Of a stretch of DNA of 64,000 nucleotides, positions 1-11,174 are shown piece by piece. Positions within the stretch are counted from its first letter, which is position 1. The number at the start of each line of letters is the position of its first letter. The position numbers and the translations under genes are program-made. The stretch is from Microbacterium hibisci (GTDB taxonomy: Bacteria; Actinomycetota; Actinomycetes; Actinomycetales; Microbacteriaceae): contig NZ_JADIJC010000001.1 of the NCBI RefSeq assembly GCF_015278255.1, forward strand, positions 1 through 64,000, given 5' to 3'. Under the pieces are notes generated by a model that made no database searches, had not been told where the DNA came from, and was given only the letters and a program-made list of their open reading frames with translations.

Positions 1-76
1 GAACCCGGAAGCTAAGCCTCTCAGCGCCGATGGTACTGCAGGGGGGACCCTGTGGGAGAGTAGGACACCGCCGGAC
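1..76 (+). rRNA. 5S ribosomal RNA, 3' part
   Basis: The first 76 bases read as the 3' two thirds of an actinobacterial 5S rRNA. They include the conserved GAACCCGGAAGCTAAGCC segment, the GCGCCGATGGTACTGCA helix region and the closing stem. The 5' end lies outside the window, so an rrn operon presumably ends here. The exact 3' base is uncertain by one or two positions. A strong hairpin follows within ten bases. Confidence 0.93.
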
Positions 77-85
77 ACCCATTCA

Positions 86-120
86 CGGAATGGCCACCCA
101 CACCCTGGGTGGCCATTCCG
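86..120 (+). terminator. Terminator of the rRNA operon
   Basis: A perfect 15-bp inverted repeat (86-100 with 106-120) closes a 5-nt loop directly after the 5S rRNA. Only a weak T run follows (CGTT), which is usual in high-GC actinobacteria. It separates the rRNA operon from the protein genes downstream. Confidence 0.85.
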
Positions 121-170
121 CGTTAACAGGGTGGATTGCCGACGTAGACCGCATCCAGGAGGATCGAAGA

Positions 171-2048
171 ATGGCAGAGCAGCAGCCGCGCGACGATCGA
201 CGCGCGCCGCGCGAACGATCCAGCGACCGGAAGCCCTCGTCGGCCGGCGCCGACCGTAAGCCCTACGCGAAGCGCGACGACACGCGCAAGCCGCACGAGA
301 AGCGTGACGACACCCGCAAGCCGTATGGTCAGCGCGACAACGACCGCAAGCCGTACGCGAAGCGCGACGACGACCGCAAGCCGTACGGTCAGCGTGACAA
401 CGATCGGAAGCCGTACGGCAAGCGTGACGGGGACCGTCCGTACGGCAAGCGTGACGACGATCGCAAGCCGTACGCCAAGCGCGACGACGATCGCAAGCCG
501 TACGCCAAGCGCGACGACGATCGCAAGCCGTACGCCAAGCGTGACGGCGACCGTCCGTACGCCAAGCGTGACGACGATCGCAAGCCGTACGGCCAGCGTG
601 ACAGCGACCGCAAGCCCTACGCGAAGCGCGACGGCGACCGCCCGTATCCGCCGCGCGACGGTGACCGTAAGCCGTACGCGAAGCGCGACGGTGACCGTCC
701 CTACGCCAAGCGGGATGGCGACCTTCCTTATGCGCAGCGTGACAACGATCGCAAGCCCTATGCGAAGCGCGACGGTGACCGCCCGTATCCGCCGCGCGAC
801 GGCGACCGCAAGCCGTATCCGCCGCGCGACGGCGACCGCAAGCCGTACGCGAGGCGCGACGGCGACCGCAAGCCGTACGCGAGGCGCGACGACGACCGCA
901 AGCCGTACGCGAAGCGCGACGGCGACCGTCCCTACGGGCAGCGTGACAACGATCGGAAGCCGTACGGCCAGCGCGACAACGACCGCAAGCCGTACGCGAA
1001 GCGTGACGACCGCGCGCCGCGTCCGACTCGAGGCGGCGCCGACCGGCCCGACCGCGCCGTCCGCGAGGGCGAGATCCGTCCGGTCCGGGCGCGCCACGAC
1101 GACCCGGTCATCCCCGAGGATGTCACCGCCCGCGATCTGCCGCCCGCGGCACGGAACGAGCTCAAGACTCTCAGCAAGGAGAACGCCGACCAGGTTGCGC
1201 GCCACCTCGCGATGGCATCGCAGCTGATCGACGAGGACCCGGAACTGGCGCATCAGCACGCGCTGTCGGCGTCACGCCGGGCCGGTCGGATCGCGGTCGT
1301 GCGCGAGACCCTCGCGATCACGGCCTACGCGACGGGCGACTTCGCGCTCGCCCTGCGCGAACTGCGCACCTACCGCCGCATCTCAGGTCGTGACGACCAG
1401 ATCGCCCTCATGGTCGACAGCGAGCGTGGTGTCGGCCGCGCCGACCGCGCGCTGGAACTCGGTCGTTCGATCGACCGCTCCACGCTGGACACCCCGGTGA
1501 GGGTCGAACTCGCGATCGCGATGTCGGGCGCCCGGCTCGATCTCGGCGAGACCGAGCGCGCCCTGCAGGAACTCGACATCCCCGAGCTCGACCCCGATCG
1601 CGCCTTCGAATGGAGCCCCGCGCTGTTCGCTGCGCGTGCTGCCGTGCTCGAAGAGCTCGGCCGCGGCGACGAGGCGGCGCAGTGGCGCCACCGCGCGGTG
1701 GTCGCCGGCGAAGCCATCGACGCGGCATCCGGAATCGGCGATCTCGAGACGGTCTTCGTCGAGGAGATCCTCGAGGAGAGCGACGACGAGGACGAGATCG
1801 GCGAGGCGCTCGAGGACGACGAGCTCGACAGCGCCGACCCGACCGGGCCTTCCGCAGAGGTCGGTGACAGCGCTGCCGAGCCCGACGCGCAGCCCACTGA
1901 CGCCGAGCCCTACTCCGTCGAAGACGAGGTCGCCGACATCCTGATCGAGGCCGGCGTCGACGAGCCCGCCACCGACCGGCCCGCCACCGACCAGCCGGCC
2001 ACCGACCAGCCCGCCACCGACGAGCACGCCGACGAGGCCCAGCGCTGA
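171..2048 (+). CDS. Repeat-rich basic/acidic protein with TPR-like domain (Rv1691-like)
   Basis: The protein has 625 aa from ATG 171, chosen because AGGAGG (157-162) lies 8 nt upstream; an earlier in-frame start at 30 would lie inside the 5S rRNA. Residues 29-281 are 26 near-identical 9-10-residue repeats of the form RKPYAKRDGD, strongly charged and predicted disordered. Residues about 305-560 are helical and TPR-like, and the C-terminus is acidic with PATDQ repeats. In gene order it matches M. tuberculosis Rv1691, a hypothetical protein that has the helical part but is much shorter. The function is unknown; the repeat region could bind RNA or form condensates (inference). The stop overlaps the next start (TGATG), so translation is probably coupled. 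Confidence 0.85.
   Translation: MAEQQPRDDRRAPRERSSDRKPSSAGADRKPYAKRDDTRKPHEKRDDTRKPYGQRDNDRKPYAKRDDDRKPYGQRDNDRKPYGKRDGDRPYGKRDDDRKPYAKRDDDRKPYAKRDDDRKPYAKRDGDRPYAKRDDDRKPYGQRDSDRKPYAKRDGDRPYPPRDGDRKPYAKRDGDRPYAKRDGDLPYAQRDNDRKPYAKRDGDRPYPPRDGDRKPYPPRDGDRKPYARRDGDRKPYARRDDDRKPYAKRDGDRPYGQRDNDRKPYGQRDNDRKPYAKRDDRAPRPTRGGADRPDRAVREGEIRPVRARHDDPVIPEDVTARDLPPAARNELKTLSKENADQVARHLAMASQLIDEDPELAHQHALSASRRAGRIAVVRETLAITAYATGDFALALRELRTYRRISGRDDQIALMVDSERGVGRADRALELGRSIDRSTLDTPVRVELAIAMSGARLDLGETERALQELDIPELDPDRAFEWSPALFAARAAVLEELGRGDEAAQWRHRAVVAGEAIDAASGIGDLETVFVEEILEESDDEDEIGEALEDDELDSADPTGPSAEVGDSAAEPDAQPTDAEPYSVEDEVADILIEAGVDEPATDRPATDQPATDQPATDEHADEAQR
255..1013 (+). repeat. 26 tandem 27-30-bp coding repeats
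   Basis: Tandem units of 30 bp, or 27 bp where the lysine codon is missing, encode variants of (R)(K)PY-xx-RDxD. Variation is concentrated in the two residues after PY (AK, GQ, GK, PP, AR, AQ) and in the residue before the last Asp (D, G, N, S). Neighbouring units are nearly identical at DNA level, which points to recent slippage or unequal recombination. Copy number is likely to vary between strains. Confidence 0.93.
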
Positions 2049-3085
2049 TGGCCCTCTTCAGCCGGCGGGCGGCGACGCCCGCCCCGCTCGACGGCGTCGA
2101 TGTGGTGCTCGCCGACCTCGACGGCGTGGTGTACGCCGGAGCGGGCGCCCTTCCGCACGCGGTGGAGAGCCTGAATCGTGCCCGCGACGGGCGCGCGCTC
2201 GCGTACATCACCAACAACGCCTCGCGGACGGATGCCTCGGTCGCGGCACACCTCGCCGAGCTCGGTCTGCACACCACCGCACGTGACGTGGTCACGAGTC
2301 CTCAGGCGGCGATGCGTCTGCTCGCGGATAGGATCGCGCCCGGATCGACGGTCCTGGTGGTCGGCGGCGACGGCCTCGTCGTGGAAGTCGAGAAGGCCGG
2401 GTTCGTGGTGACCCGCAGCGCCGACGACTCTCCCGCCGCCGTCGTGCAGGGCTTCGCGCCGGAGGTGGGCTGGACGCAGCTGGCCGAGGCCGCCTTCGCG
2501 CTGGCGACACCTGAGGAGGAGGGCGGCATCCCCTGGATCGCGACCAACACCGACTGGACGATTCCGCAGTCGCGCGGCATCGCGCCCGGCAACGGCACGC
2601 TCGTCTCCGCCGTGCACACCGCGATCGGGCGGCTGGCCACGGTCGCCGGCAAGCCCGAGACGCCGATCTTCGAGGAGGCGGTCGCGCGGTTCGGTGCACG
2701 GCATCCGCTGTTCCTCGGTGATCGCCTCGACACCGACATCCTCGGCGCGAACCGTGCCGGCATCGCCTCCGCGCTCGTCCTCACCGGCATCGATCGCCCG
2801 AAGCACGTGCTGGCGGCGCCGGAGGGCTCGCGGCCGACGTACATCCTCGGCGACCTGCGGGAGCTGCACGAGCCGTACCCCGAGGTGCACGTGAAGGGCG
2901 AGGTTGCGACCGTCCGCGGCGCGAAGGTCGCGATCGACGGCGCCGACATCCGGATCCTCAGCGAGGGGGACCGGCCGATCGACCTGGTGCGCGCCGGCGC
3001 GGCCGCGATCTGGTCGACCGGGCGTGCGATCTTCGGCTTCCGGGTGCCCGAGCGGCTCTACGCCGATCCCTTCCACCGTCCCTGA
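2048..3085 (+). CDS. HAD-IIA family phosphatase (NagD-like)
   Basis: This 345-aa cytosolic HAD hydrolase has the nucleophile motif ADLDGV with D23 and D25, the motif-II region YITNNAS, and the late Mg-binding loop GDRLDTD at 224-230. The spacing between these motifs fits the class IIA cap of NagD, phosphoglycolate and p-nitrophenyl phosphatases. The natural substrate cannot be read from sequence. ATG 2048 overlaps the upstream stop by one base. Synteny matches Rv1692 of M. tuberculosis, described as a glycerol-phosphate phosphatase acting on products of phospholipid recycling, which is a reasonable but untested guess here. Confidence 0.9.
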   Translation: MALFSRRAATPAPLDGVDVVLADLDGVVYAGAGALPHAVESLNRARDGRALAYITNNASRTDASVAAHLAELGLHTTARDVVTSPQAAMRLLADRIAPGSTVLVVGGDGLVVEVEKAGFVVTRSADDSPAAVVQGFAPEVGWTQLAEAAFALATPEEEGGIPWIATNTDWTIPQSRGIAPGNGTLVSAVHTAIGRLATVAGKPETPIFEEAVARFGARHPLFLGDRLDTDILGANRAGIASALVLTGIDRPKHVLAAPEGSRPTYILGDLRELHEPYPEVHVKGEVATVRGAKVAIDGADIRILSEGDRPIDLVRAGAAAIWSTGRAIFGFRVPERLYADPFHRP

Positions 3086-3136
3086 CCGCCGCGGCGCACC
3101 GCGGGTCTGTCGCAGCGCCCCCGTATCCTGGGGAGC

Positions 3137-3295
3137 ATGGATGACGCCAGCGAGCACGAGGACGACACCGGCGATCTGCTGTCGACCCTCGAGGTGATCG
3201 AGGCGCAGCCGCTGGCCACGCGCGCCGAGGCGTACGACACGCTCCACGACACGCTCGCCCGTCGCCTCGAGGCGACCCCCGGCGCCCCGTCATGA
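3137..3295 (+). CDS. Conserved 52-aa microprotein upstream of tlyA (Rv1693-like)
   Basis: A short frame from ATG 3137 to TGA 3293-3295 has GGGGAG (3130-3134) as ribosome binding site and overlaps the tlyA start by 4 nt (ATGA). The product is acidic and helical (MDDASEHEDD at the N-terminus, then a leucine/alanine-rich amphipathic stretch). A small hypothetical gene sits in the same place (Rv1693) in mycobacteria. Position, RBS and coupling make it a real gene. No domain is recognisable; a role with TlyA or ribosomes would only be a guess from context. Confidence 0.78.
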   Translation: MDDASEHEDDTGDLLSTLEVIEAQPLATRAEAYDTLHDTLARRLEATPGAPS

Positions 3296-4092
3296 CGAGC
3301 CGCCTCGACGCCGCTCTCGCTGCGCGGGGTCTGGCACGCTCCCGCACGCACGCTGCGACGCTGATCGCCGACGGGCTGGTGAGCGTCGACGGCCGGCCGG
3401 TCGTCAAGGCGTCGACCCCGGTGGGCGACGACGCCGTCATCGAGGTCGCCACGACCGATCACTACGTCAGCCGCGCGGCGCACAAGCTGATCGCCGGCCT
3501 GGACGCGTTCGGCATCGAGGTCAGCGGGCGGGTCGCGCTCGACATGGGGGCCTCCACCGGCGGCTTCACCCAGGTGCTGCGCGAACGCGGCGCCGAGCCG
3601 GTGATCGCCGTGGATGTCGGTCACGGGCAGCTCGCGGCATCCGTCGCCCGCGACCCGGCGGTGATCTCGATCGAAGGCTTCAACGTCCGCTACATGACGC
3701 CCGCATCGCTGGCGGAGGCCAGCGGAGTCGCGGAGCCGCCGTCGGTCGTCACCGGGGATCTGTCGTTCATCTCGCTCGCGCACGTGCTGCACGCCGCGCG
3801 GGCGGTCGCCGCGGCCGACGCAGACCTCGTCCTGCTCATCAAGCCCCAGTTCGAAGTGGGCCGCACGGCCGTCAAGGGCGGGCTGGTCACCAATCCCGTG
3901 CTGCGCGCGGACGCCGTGGCCGGAGTGCTCTGGTCGGCGTGGGACGCGGGGCTCGGCACGTGCGGCATCGTCTCCTCCCCGATCGCCGGCACCCACGGCA
4001 ATTCCGAGTACATCGCACACCTCGCGCCGGGGCGGGGGAGCAATCCGACAGAATGGTTGAGCACCGTGAACCGACTGGCGGGGAGCCGATGA
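3292..4092 (+). CDS. tlyA: TlyA family rRNA 2'-O-methyltransferase
   Basis: This 266-aa protein has an N-terminal S4 RNA-binding domain (about residues 1-60) and an FtsJ-type Rossmann methyltransferase domain with the SAM-binding DMGASTGGF at 84-92. Other FtsJ-like segments are VVTGDLSFIS and LLIKPQFEVG. TlyA methylates cytidine 2'-OH groups of 16S and 23S rRNA, and in mycobacteria its loss gives capreomycin resistance. It starts within the stop of the microprotein gene and its own stop overlaps nadK. Length and domain order are typical of the family. Confidence 0.95.
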   Translation: MTSRLDAALAARGLARSRTHAATLIADGLVSVDGRPVVKASTPVGDDAVIEVATTDHYVSRAAHKLIAGLDAFGIEVSGRVALDMGASTGGFTQVLRERGAEPVIAVDVGHGQLAASVARDPAVISIEGFNVRYMTPASLAEASGVAEPPSVVTGDLSFISLAHVLHAARAVAAADADLVLLIKPQFEVGRTAVKGGLVTNPVLRADAVAGVLWSAWDAGLGTCGIVSSPIAGTHGNSEYIAHLAPGRGSNPTEWLSTVNRLAGSR

Positions 4093-5144
4093 ACGACGCC
4101 GACACGCAGGCCGACGCAGCGCACCATCCGCACGCCGCCGCGCCGGCAGACCGCAGCATCCTCGTGGTCGCCCATGCGCACCGGGCCGACACCGTCGCCG
4201 CGGCCGAGCGCGTCGTCGAGGCGCTGCGCAGCGCCGGCGCGCGTCCGGTGCTCGCCCCCGACGACCGCGAGGAGCTGGTCGAGGCGGGCTCGTCCCTCGG
4301 CGGCGTGGCGCTTCTCGGCATCGACGTCCCGGTGGCCCAGGTCGAGCTCGCGGTGGTCCTCGGGGGCGACGGCACGATCCTGCGCGCCGCCGAACTGGTC
4401 CGCGACGGCAGCGCCCCCATCCTCGGCATCAACATGGGGCACGTCGGCTTCCTCGCCGAGACGGAGCGCGACGACATGGACGAGGCCGTTCGCCGCGTGA
4501 TCGCCCGCGAGTACGAGGTCGAGGAGCGCATGGCGCTCCACGTGCGCGTGAAAGACACCGGCGACTCGGTGATCTACGAGACGTGGGCCCTCAACGAGGC
4601 GACGGTCGAGAAGGCCAGTCGCGAGCGCATGCTCGAGGTCGTCATCGAGATCGACGGCCGCCCGCTGTCGACGTTCGGCTGCGACGGCATGGTCGTCTCG
4701 ACGCCGACCGGGTCGACCGCCTACAACTTCTCGGCCGGCGGTCCGGTGATCTGGCCGACCGTGGAGGCGATCGCCGTCGTCCCGCTGTCGGCTCACGCGC
4801 TGTTCGCCAAGCCGCTCGTCGTCGGCCCCGAGCACTCCGTGGCCATCGAGGTGCTCGAGCGCACCAACGGCACCGGCATCCTGTGGTGCGACGGTCGGCG
4901 CTCGCACGACCTGCCCCCGGGGGCGCGCGTCGTCGTGCGGCGATCCGACCGCCCGGTGCGCCTGGCCCGGCTGCACCCGGCGCCGTTCACCGATCGGCTC
5001 GTGCGCAAGTTCCGCCTTCCCGTCGAGGGGTGGCGTGGTCCCGCGGCGATCACGGGCGTGCTCCCCGTGCGTCCGGAGGGGACGGATGCCGCGTCCGCCG
5101 CGTCGGCCGACACCCCGGCCGTCGAGACCGAGGTGGCGCCGTGA
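4089..5144 (+). CDS. nadK: NAD kinase
   Basis: The 351-aa enzyme phosphorylates NAD to NADP with ATP or polyphosphate. It carries the GGDGT motif at 92-96 with catalytic Asp94, then NEATVEKASRE and the signature DGMVVSTPTGSTAY. ATG 4089 was chosen because GGGGAG precedes it and it gives a 4-nt overlap with tlyA. The N-terminus (about 20 residues, Ala/His-rich) and the C-terminal 30 residues extend past the core and look unstructured. It is followed by recN with another 4-nt overlap, so tlyA-nadK-recN is one translationally coupled unit. Confidence 0.96.
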   Translation: MNDADTQADAAHHPHAAAPADRSILVVAHAHRADTVAAAERVVEALRSAGARPVLAPDDREELVEAGSSLGGVALLGIDVPVAQVELAVVLGGDGTILRAAELVRDGSAPILGINMGHVGFLAETERDDMDEAVRRVIAREYEVEERMALHVRVKDTGDSVIYETWALNEATVEKASRERMLEVVIEIDGRPLSTFGCDGMVVSTPTGSTAYNFSAGGPVIWPTVEAIAVVPLSAHALFAKPLVVGPEHSVAIEVLERTNGTGILWCDGRRSHDLPPGARVVVRRSDRPVRLARLHPAPFTDRLVRKFRLPVEGWRGPAAITGVLPVRPEGTDAASAASADTPAVETEVAP

Positions 5145-6832
5145 TCGAGGAGATGCGACTGCGCGACCTCGGCGTCATCGCCGAGGCGACGCTGCCGATC
5201 GGGCCCGGATTCACCGCGATCACGGGCGAGACCGGCGCCGGAAAGACGATGGTGGTGACCGGGCTCGGACTCCTCCTCGGGCAGCGCGCCGATTCCGGCG
5301 CCGTCCGCGCCGGCGCCTCGCAGGCGACCGTGGACGGTGTGTGGATCGTCCCCGAGGACGGACGCGTCGCGTCCCGCGTGCGCGAGGCGGGCGCTGACGT
5401 CGAGCCGATCGGCGGCGGCCGGGCAGAGCTGTACATCGGACGCTCGATCTCGAGCGAAGGGCGTGGCCGGGCATCGGTGGGCGGCCGTTCCGCTCCGGCC
5501 GGCGTGCTCGCCGACCTCGCCGACGAGCTCGTGGTCGTGCACGGGCAATCGGATCAGCTGCGCCTGAGGTCGGCGGCCGCGCAGCGCGACGCGCTCGATC
5601 GCTTCGGCGGCGAAGCGGTCCACACCGCTCGCGACGCGTATCGCCGGGCGTACGAGCACTGGCGTGCGGTGGACCGCGAGCTCTCGCAGCTCACGTCGGA
5701 TCGCGAGGCGCGTGCCCGCGAGGCCGAGGATCTGCGCACTCAGCTCGCCGACATCGAGCAGGCCGCGCCGCAGTCCGGCGAGGATGCCGAGCTCACTGCG
5801 CGCGCCGAGAGACTCGCCAACGCCGAGGAACTGCGGCTGGCCGCCGCCACCGCCCACGACAGCCTGTCGGGCGACGGCGATGCGCCCGATGCCGGCTCGC
5901 TGCTCGCCGAGGCCCGACGCGCTCTCGAACGCGTGCACGACCCGGTGCTCGAAGAGCTGTCGGGCCAGCTGGCCGACATCGGCTATCGCGTGGCCGACGT
6001 CGCCGCTGCCCTCGCGGGCTATCTCGCCGACCTCGACGAGTCCGGCCCGCACGAGCTCGCCGCCGTCGAGGAGCGCCGGGCGGTGCTCGCGGGCCTCGTC
6101 CGGGCGCACGGCACGCTCGACGCGGCGATCGAGCTGCTCGACACCGGCTCGTCGCGCCTGGCCGAACTCGACGACGACTCGGATCGCATCGACCGGCTGA
6201 CAGAGGAGCGGGATGCCGCGGCATCCGTTCTCGACGACACCGCGGCCGTGCTGACCGCCGCGCGATCCGAGGCCGCCGAGCGGCTGGGCGCCGCGGTGAC
6301 GGCCGAGCTGCGCGCGCTCGCGATGCCCGATGCCCGTCTGGAGGTCGCGGTCACGCCGGGCAGCGAATCCGCGTCGGGCCGCGACGACGTCGCGATCCTG
6401 CTCGCGCCCCACCCGGGAGCCGAACCGCGCGCCGTGTCTCGCGGTGCGAGCGGGGGAGAGCTCAGCCGCGTCATGCTCGCCATCGAGGTCGTGATCGCCG
6501 GGGTCGACCCCGTGCCGACCTTCGTCTTCGACGAGGTCGACGCCGGGATCGGCGGCGCCGCGGCGATCGAGGTCGGGCGGCGGCTCGCCCGGCTGTCGGA
6601 GTCGTCGCAGGTGATCGCGGTCACCCACCTCGCGCAGGTGGCGGCGTTCGCGGCCAACCACCTCACGGTCGTGAAGGCGAACGACGGCTCGGTGACGGCA
6701 TCCGACGTCCGCCGCCTCGAGGGCACCGACCGCGAAGCGGAGATGGCGCGTCTGCTCTCGGGAATGCCCGATTCCGACGCGGCGCTCACGCACGCACGTG
6801 AGTTGCTCAGCCTTCGCACCGAGACCGCCTGA
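5141..6832 (+). CDS. recN: DNA repair ATPase RecN
   Basis: The 563-aa SMC-like ABC ATPase acts in double-strand-break repair. The Walker A motif GETGAGKT is at residues 29-36, the middle is a long charged helical region, and the C-terminal half has the signature GGELSRVMLAIEV and Walker B with FDEVDAGIGG near D464, followed by VTHLAQVAAF. GTG 5141 overlaps the nadK stop and gives the standard RecN N-terminus (IEEMRLRDLGVI). No LexA box was recognised at the gene, which sits inside an operon. Confidence 0.96.
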   Translation: MIEEMRLRDLGVIAEATLPIGPGFTAITGETGAGKTMVVTGLGLLLGQRADSGAVRAGASQATVDGVWIVPEDGRVASRVREAGADVEPIGGGRAELYIGRSISSEGRGRASVGGRSAPAGVLADLADELVVVHGQSDQLRLRSAAAQRDALDRFGGEAVHTARDAYRRAYEHWRAVDRELSQLTSDREARAREAEDLRTQLADIEQAAPQSGEDAELTARAERLANAEELRLAAATAHDSLSGDGDAPDAGSLLAEARRALERVHDPVLEELSGQLADIGYRVADVAAALAGYLADLDESGPHELAAVEERRAVLAGLVRAHGTLDAAIELLDTGSSRLAELDDDSDRIDRLTEERDAAASVLDDTAAVLTAARSEAAERLGAAVTAELRALAMPDARLEVAVTPGSESASGRDDVAILLAPHPGAEPRAVSRGASGGELSRVMLAIEVVIAGVDPVPTFVFDEVDAGIGGAAAIEVGRRLARLSESSQVIAVTHLAQVAAFAANHLTVVKANDGSVTASDVRRLEGTDREAEMARLLSGMPDSDAALTHARELLSLRTETA

Positions 6833-6840
6833 TAGGATAA

Positions 6841-8562
<1,722 letters not shown>

Positions 8563-8578
8563 CGTGACGGAGGGACGG

Positions 8579-9196
8579 ATGCCGCAGTCCGGCGCGCCCG
8601 AAGCGCCCTCGGTCGAGCTCCTCCAGGACGAGCGCGTCGAGGCGGAGGTCCTCGAGAGCGAGCTCGTGTACGAGGGCCGCGTGTGGGACGTCCGCAGCGA
8701 CACCGTCGCCTACGGGAGCGGGCGCATCGTGCGCCAGTACGTCGATCACCCGGGCGCGGCCGCGGTGGTCGCCGTGGACGACGACGAGCGGGTGCTGCTG
8801 ATCCAGCAGTACCGGCATCCGATCCGCCATCGCGACTGGGAGATCCCGGCCGGGCTGCTCGACGTCGCCGGCGAGGCGCCGATCGAGACGGCCCGCCGCG
8901 AGCTGGCCGAAGAGGTCGATCTCGTCGCTTCGTCGTGGGAGCCGCTGGTCAGCATCTTCACCACTCCGGGCGGCAACGACGAGATCGTCCACCTGTTCCT
9001 CGCCCGCGGGCTCAGCCCGGCCGGCGAGGTCCATGCCCGCGAGGACGAGGAGGCCGACATCCGCGTGGAGTGGCTGCCGCTGGCCGACGCCGTCGCCGGC
9101 ATCTTCGCGGGCCGGCTGCGTAACGGCATCCTGACGACCGGCGTCCTGGCGGCGGCGGAGCGACTGCGAGCCGCCCGTACTCCCGCGTCGGTGTGA
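8579..9196 (+). CDS. NUDIX hydrolase, ADP-ribose pyrophosphatase type
   Basis: The 205-aa protein has a NUDIX box around residues 92-113 (GLLDVAGE... ARRELAEEVDL) that is one residue longer than the canonical Gx5E spacing. The upstream VLLIQQYRHPIRHRDWEIPAG segment is typical of ADP-ribose and sugar-nucleotide pyrophosphatases. ATG 8579 is preferred over GTG 8564 because GGAGGG (8569-8574) precedes it. The gene follows pyrG by 16 nt, an arrangement shared with mycobacteria (Rv1700). The likely role is cleavage of ADP-ribose to AMP and ribose 5-phosphate. Confidence 0.88.
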   Translation: MPQSGAPEAPSVELLQDERVEAEVLESELVYEGRVWDVRSDTVAYGSGRIVRQYVDHPGAAAVVAVDDDERVLLIQQYRHPIRHRDWEIPAGLLDVAGEAPIETARRELAEEVDLVASSWEPLVSIFTTPGGNDEIVHLFLARGLSPAGEVHAREDEEADIRVEWLPLADAVAGIFAGRLRNGILTTGVLAAAERLRAARTPASV

Positions 9197-9251
9197 GGCG
9201 CGCGCGGCCGGATTCGCCCGCGTGCCGGTCCGGACGTGAGACGCTCCTGGG

Positions 9252-10202
9252 GTGAGAGTCGATCGCGCGGTGGACGCCTACCTGCGTCACGTGGCGATCG
9301 AGCGCGGTCTGTCGGAGAACACCGTGGCGGCCTACCGCCGTGACCTCGCGGGGTACGCCGAGTGGCTGCGTGAGCAGCAGATCGACGACACGGCGATGGT
9401 CACGTCGGTGACCCTCGCCAGCTTCGTCGCCGACCGCGCCGCCGCGCAGCCGCCCATGGCGGCGTCGTCGCTGGCCCGCCTGCAGTCGTCGGTGCGAGGT
9501 CTTCACCGCTTCCTCGCGCGGGAGGGGATCGAGCCGGCCGATCCGTCGTCGCACCTGCGCCCGCCGAAGCAGCCGCGCCGGCTGCCGAAGGCGCTCACGA
9601 TCGACCAGGTGGAGCAGCTGCTGGATGCCTCGGGCCCGGCGCCGTCGGTCGGCACCGAGACGTCGAGCGCGCCCGGGGCGGCACCCGGCGACCTTCTCGG
9701 GATGCGCGATCGCGCGCTGCTCGAGCTGCTGTACGCGACAGGCGCGCGCGTGTCGGAGATCGTGCAGCTCGACGTCGACGACGCCTCGCACGGCGACGTG
9801 CTGCGCGTGCGGGGCAAGGGATCGAAGGAGCGCATCGTGCCCGTCGGCTCGTACGCGCGCGCCGCGGTCGACGTCTACCTCACGCGGGCACGGCCCGAGC
9901 TGTCGCACCGCGGTCGCTCCACCCCGAAGCTGTTCCTCGGGGCGCGCGGGGCGCCGCTGTCGCGGCAGAGCGCGTGGCTCATCATCCAGTCGGCGGCCGA
10001 ACGCGCCCACCTCACGGCCCACGTGTCGCCCCACACGCTGCGCCACTCGTTCGCCACCCACCTTCTGCAAGGCGGCGCCGACGTGCGCGTGGTGCAGGAG
10101 CTGCTCGGGCACGCGTCGGTCGCCACGACGCAGATCTACACCTACGTCTCGGTCGACGCGCTGCGCGACGTCTACGCCACTTCTCATCCTCGCGCGCGCT
10201 GA
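9252..10202 (+). CDS. xerD: Site-specific tyrosine recombinase XerD
   Basis: This 316-aa recombinase with XerC resolves chromosome dimers at dif. The N-terminal SAM-like domain (1-110) starts with AVDAYLRHVAIERGLSENTV. The catalytic residues are visible: Arg166 in TGARVSE, His261 and Arg264 in HTLRH, His287 in LGHAS, and the tyrosine nucleophile Tyr296. The chromosomal xerD position between NUDIX and parA/scpAB genes agrees with other actinobacteria and separates it from the phage-type integrase at 23088. The start is GTG 9252. Confidence 0.95.
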   Translation: MRVDRAVDAYLRHVAIERGLSENTVAAYRRDLAGYAEWLREQQIDDTAMVTSVTLASFVADRAAAQPPMAASSLARLQSSVRGLHRFLAREGIEPADPSSHLRPPKQPRRLPKALTIDQVEQLLDASGPAPSVGTETSSAPGAAPGDLLGMRDRALLELLYATGARVSEIVQLDVDDASHGDVLRVRGKGSKERIVPVGSYARAAVDVYLTRARPELSHRGRSTPKLFLGARGAPLSRQSAWLIIQSAAERAHLTAHVSPHTLRHSFATHLLQGGADVRVVQELLGHASVATTQIYTYVSVDALRDVYATSHPRAR

Positions 10203-10283
10203 ACCGCGGACCGCCCGGCGCTTCGCTGAAGGAATCGCCTCCCGCCCACTAGGATCGAGCGAGCACGAGGAAGCGGGAGCACG

Positions 10284-11157
<874 letters not shown>

Positions 11158-11174
<17 letters not shown>

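Noticed and set aside
255-1013. Regularly spaced repeats resembling a CRISPR array
   Set aside because: Units are contiguous without unique spacers, keep the reading frame and encode a peptide repeat. No cas genes are near.
123-1259. Long open frames on the minus strand and in the third frame across the repeat region
   Set aside because: They are mirror products of the 30-bp coding repeats, have no RBS and no plausible composition. The forward frame continues into a conserved domain.
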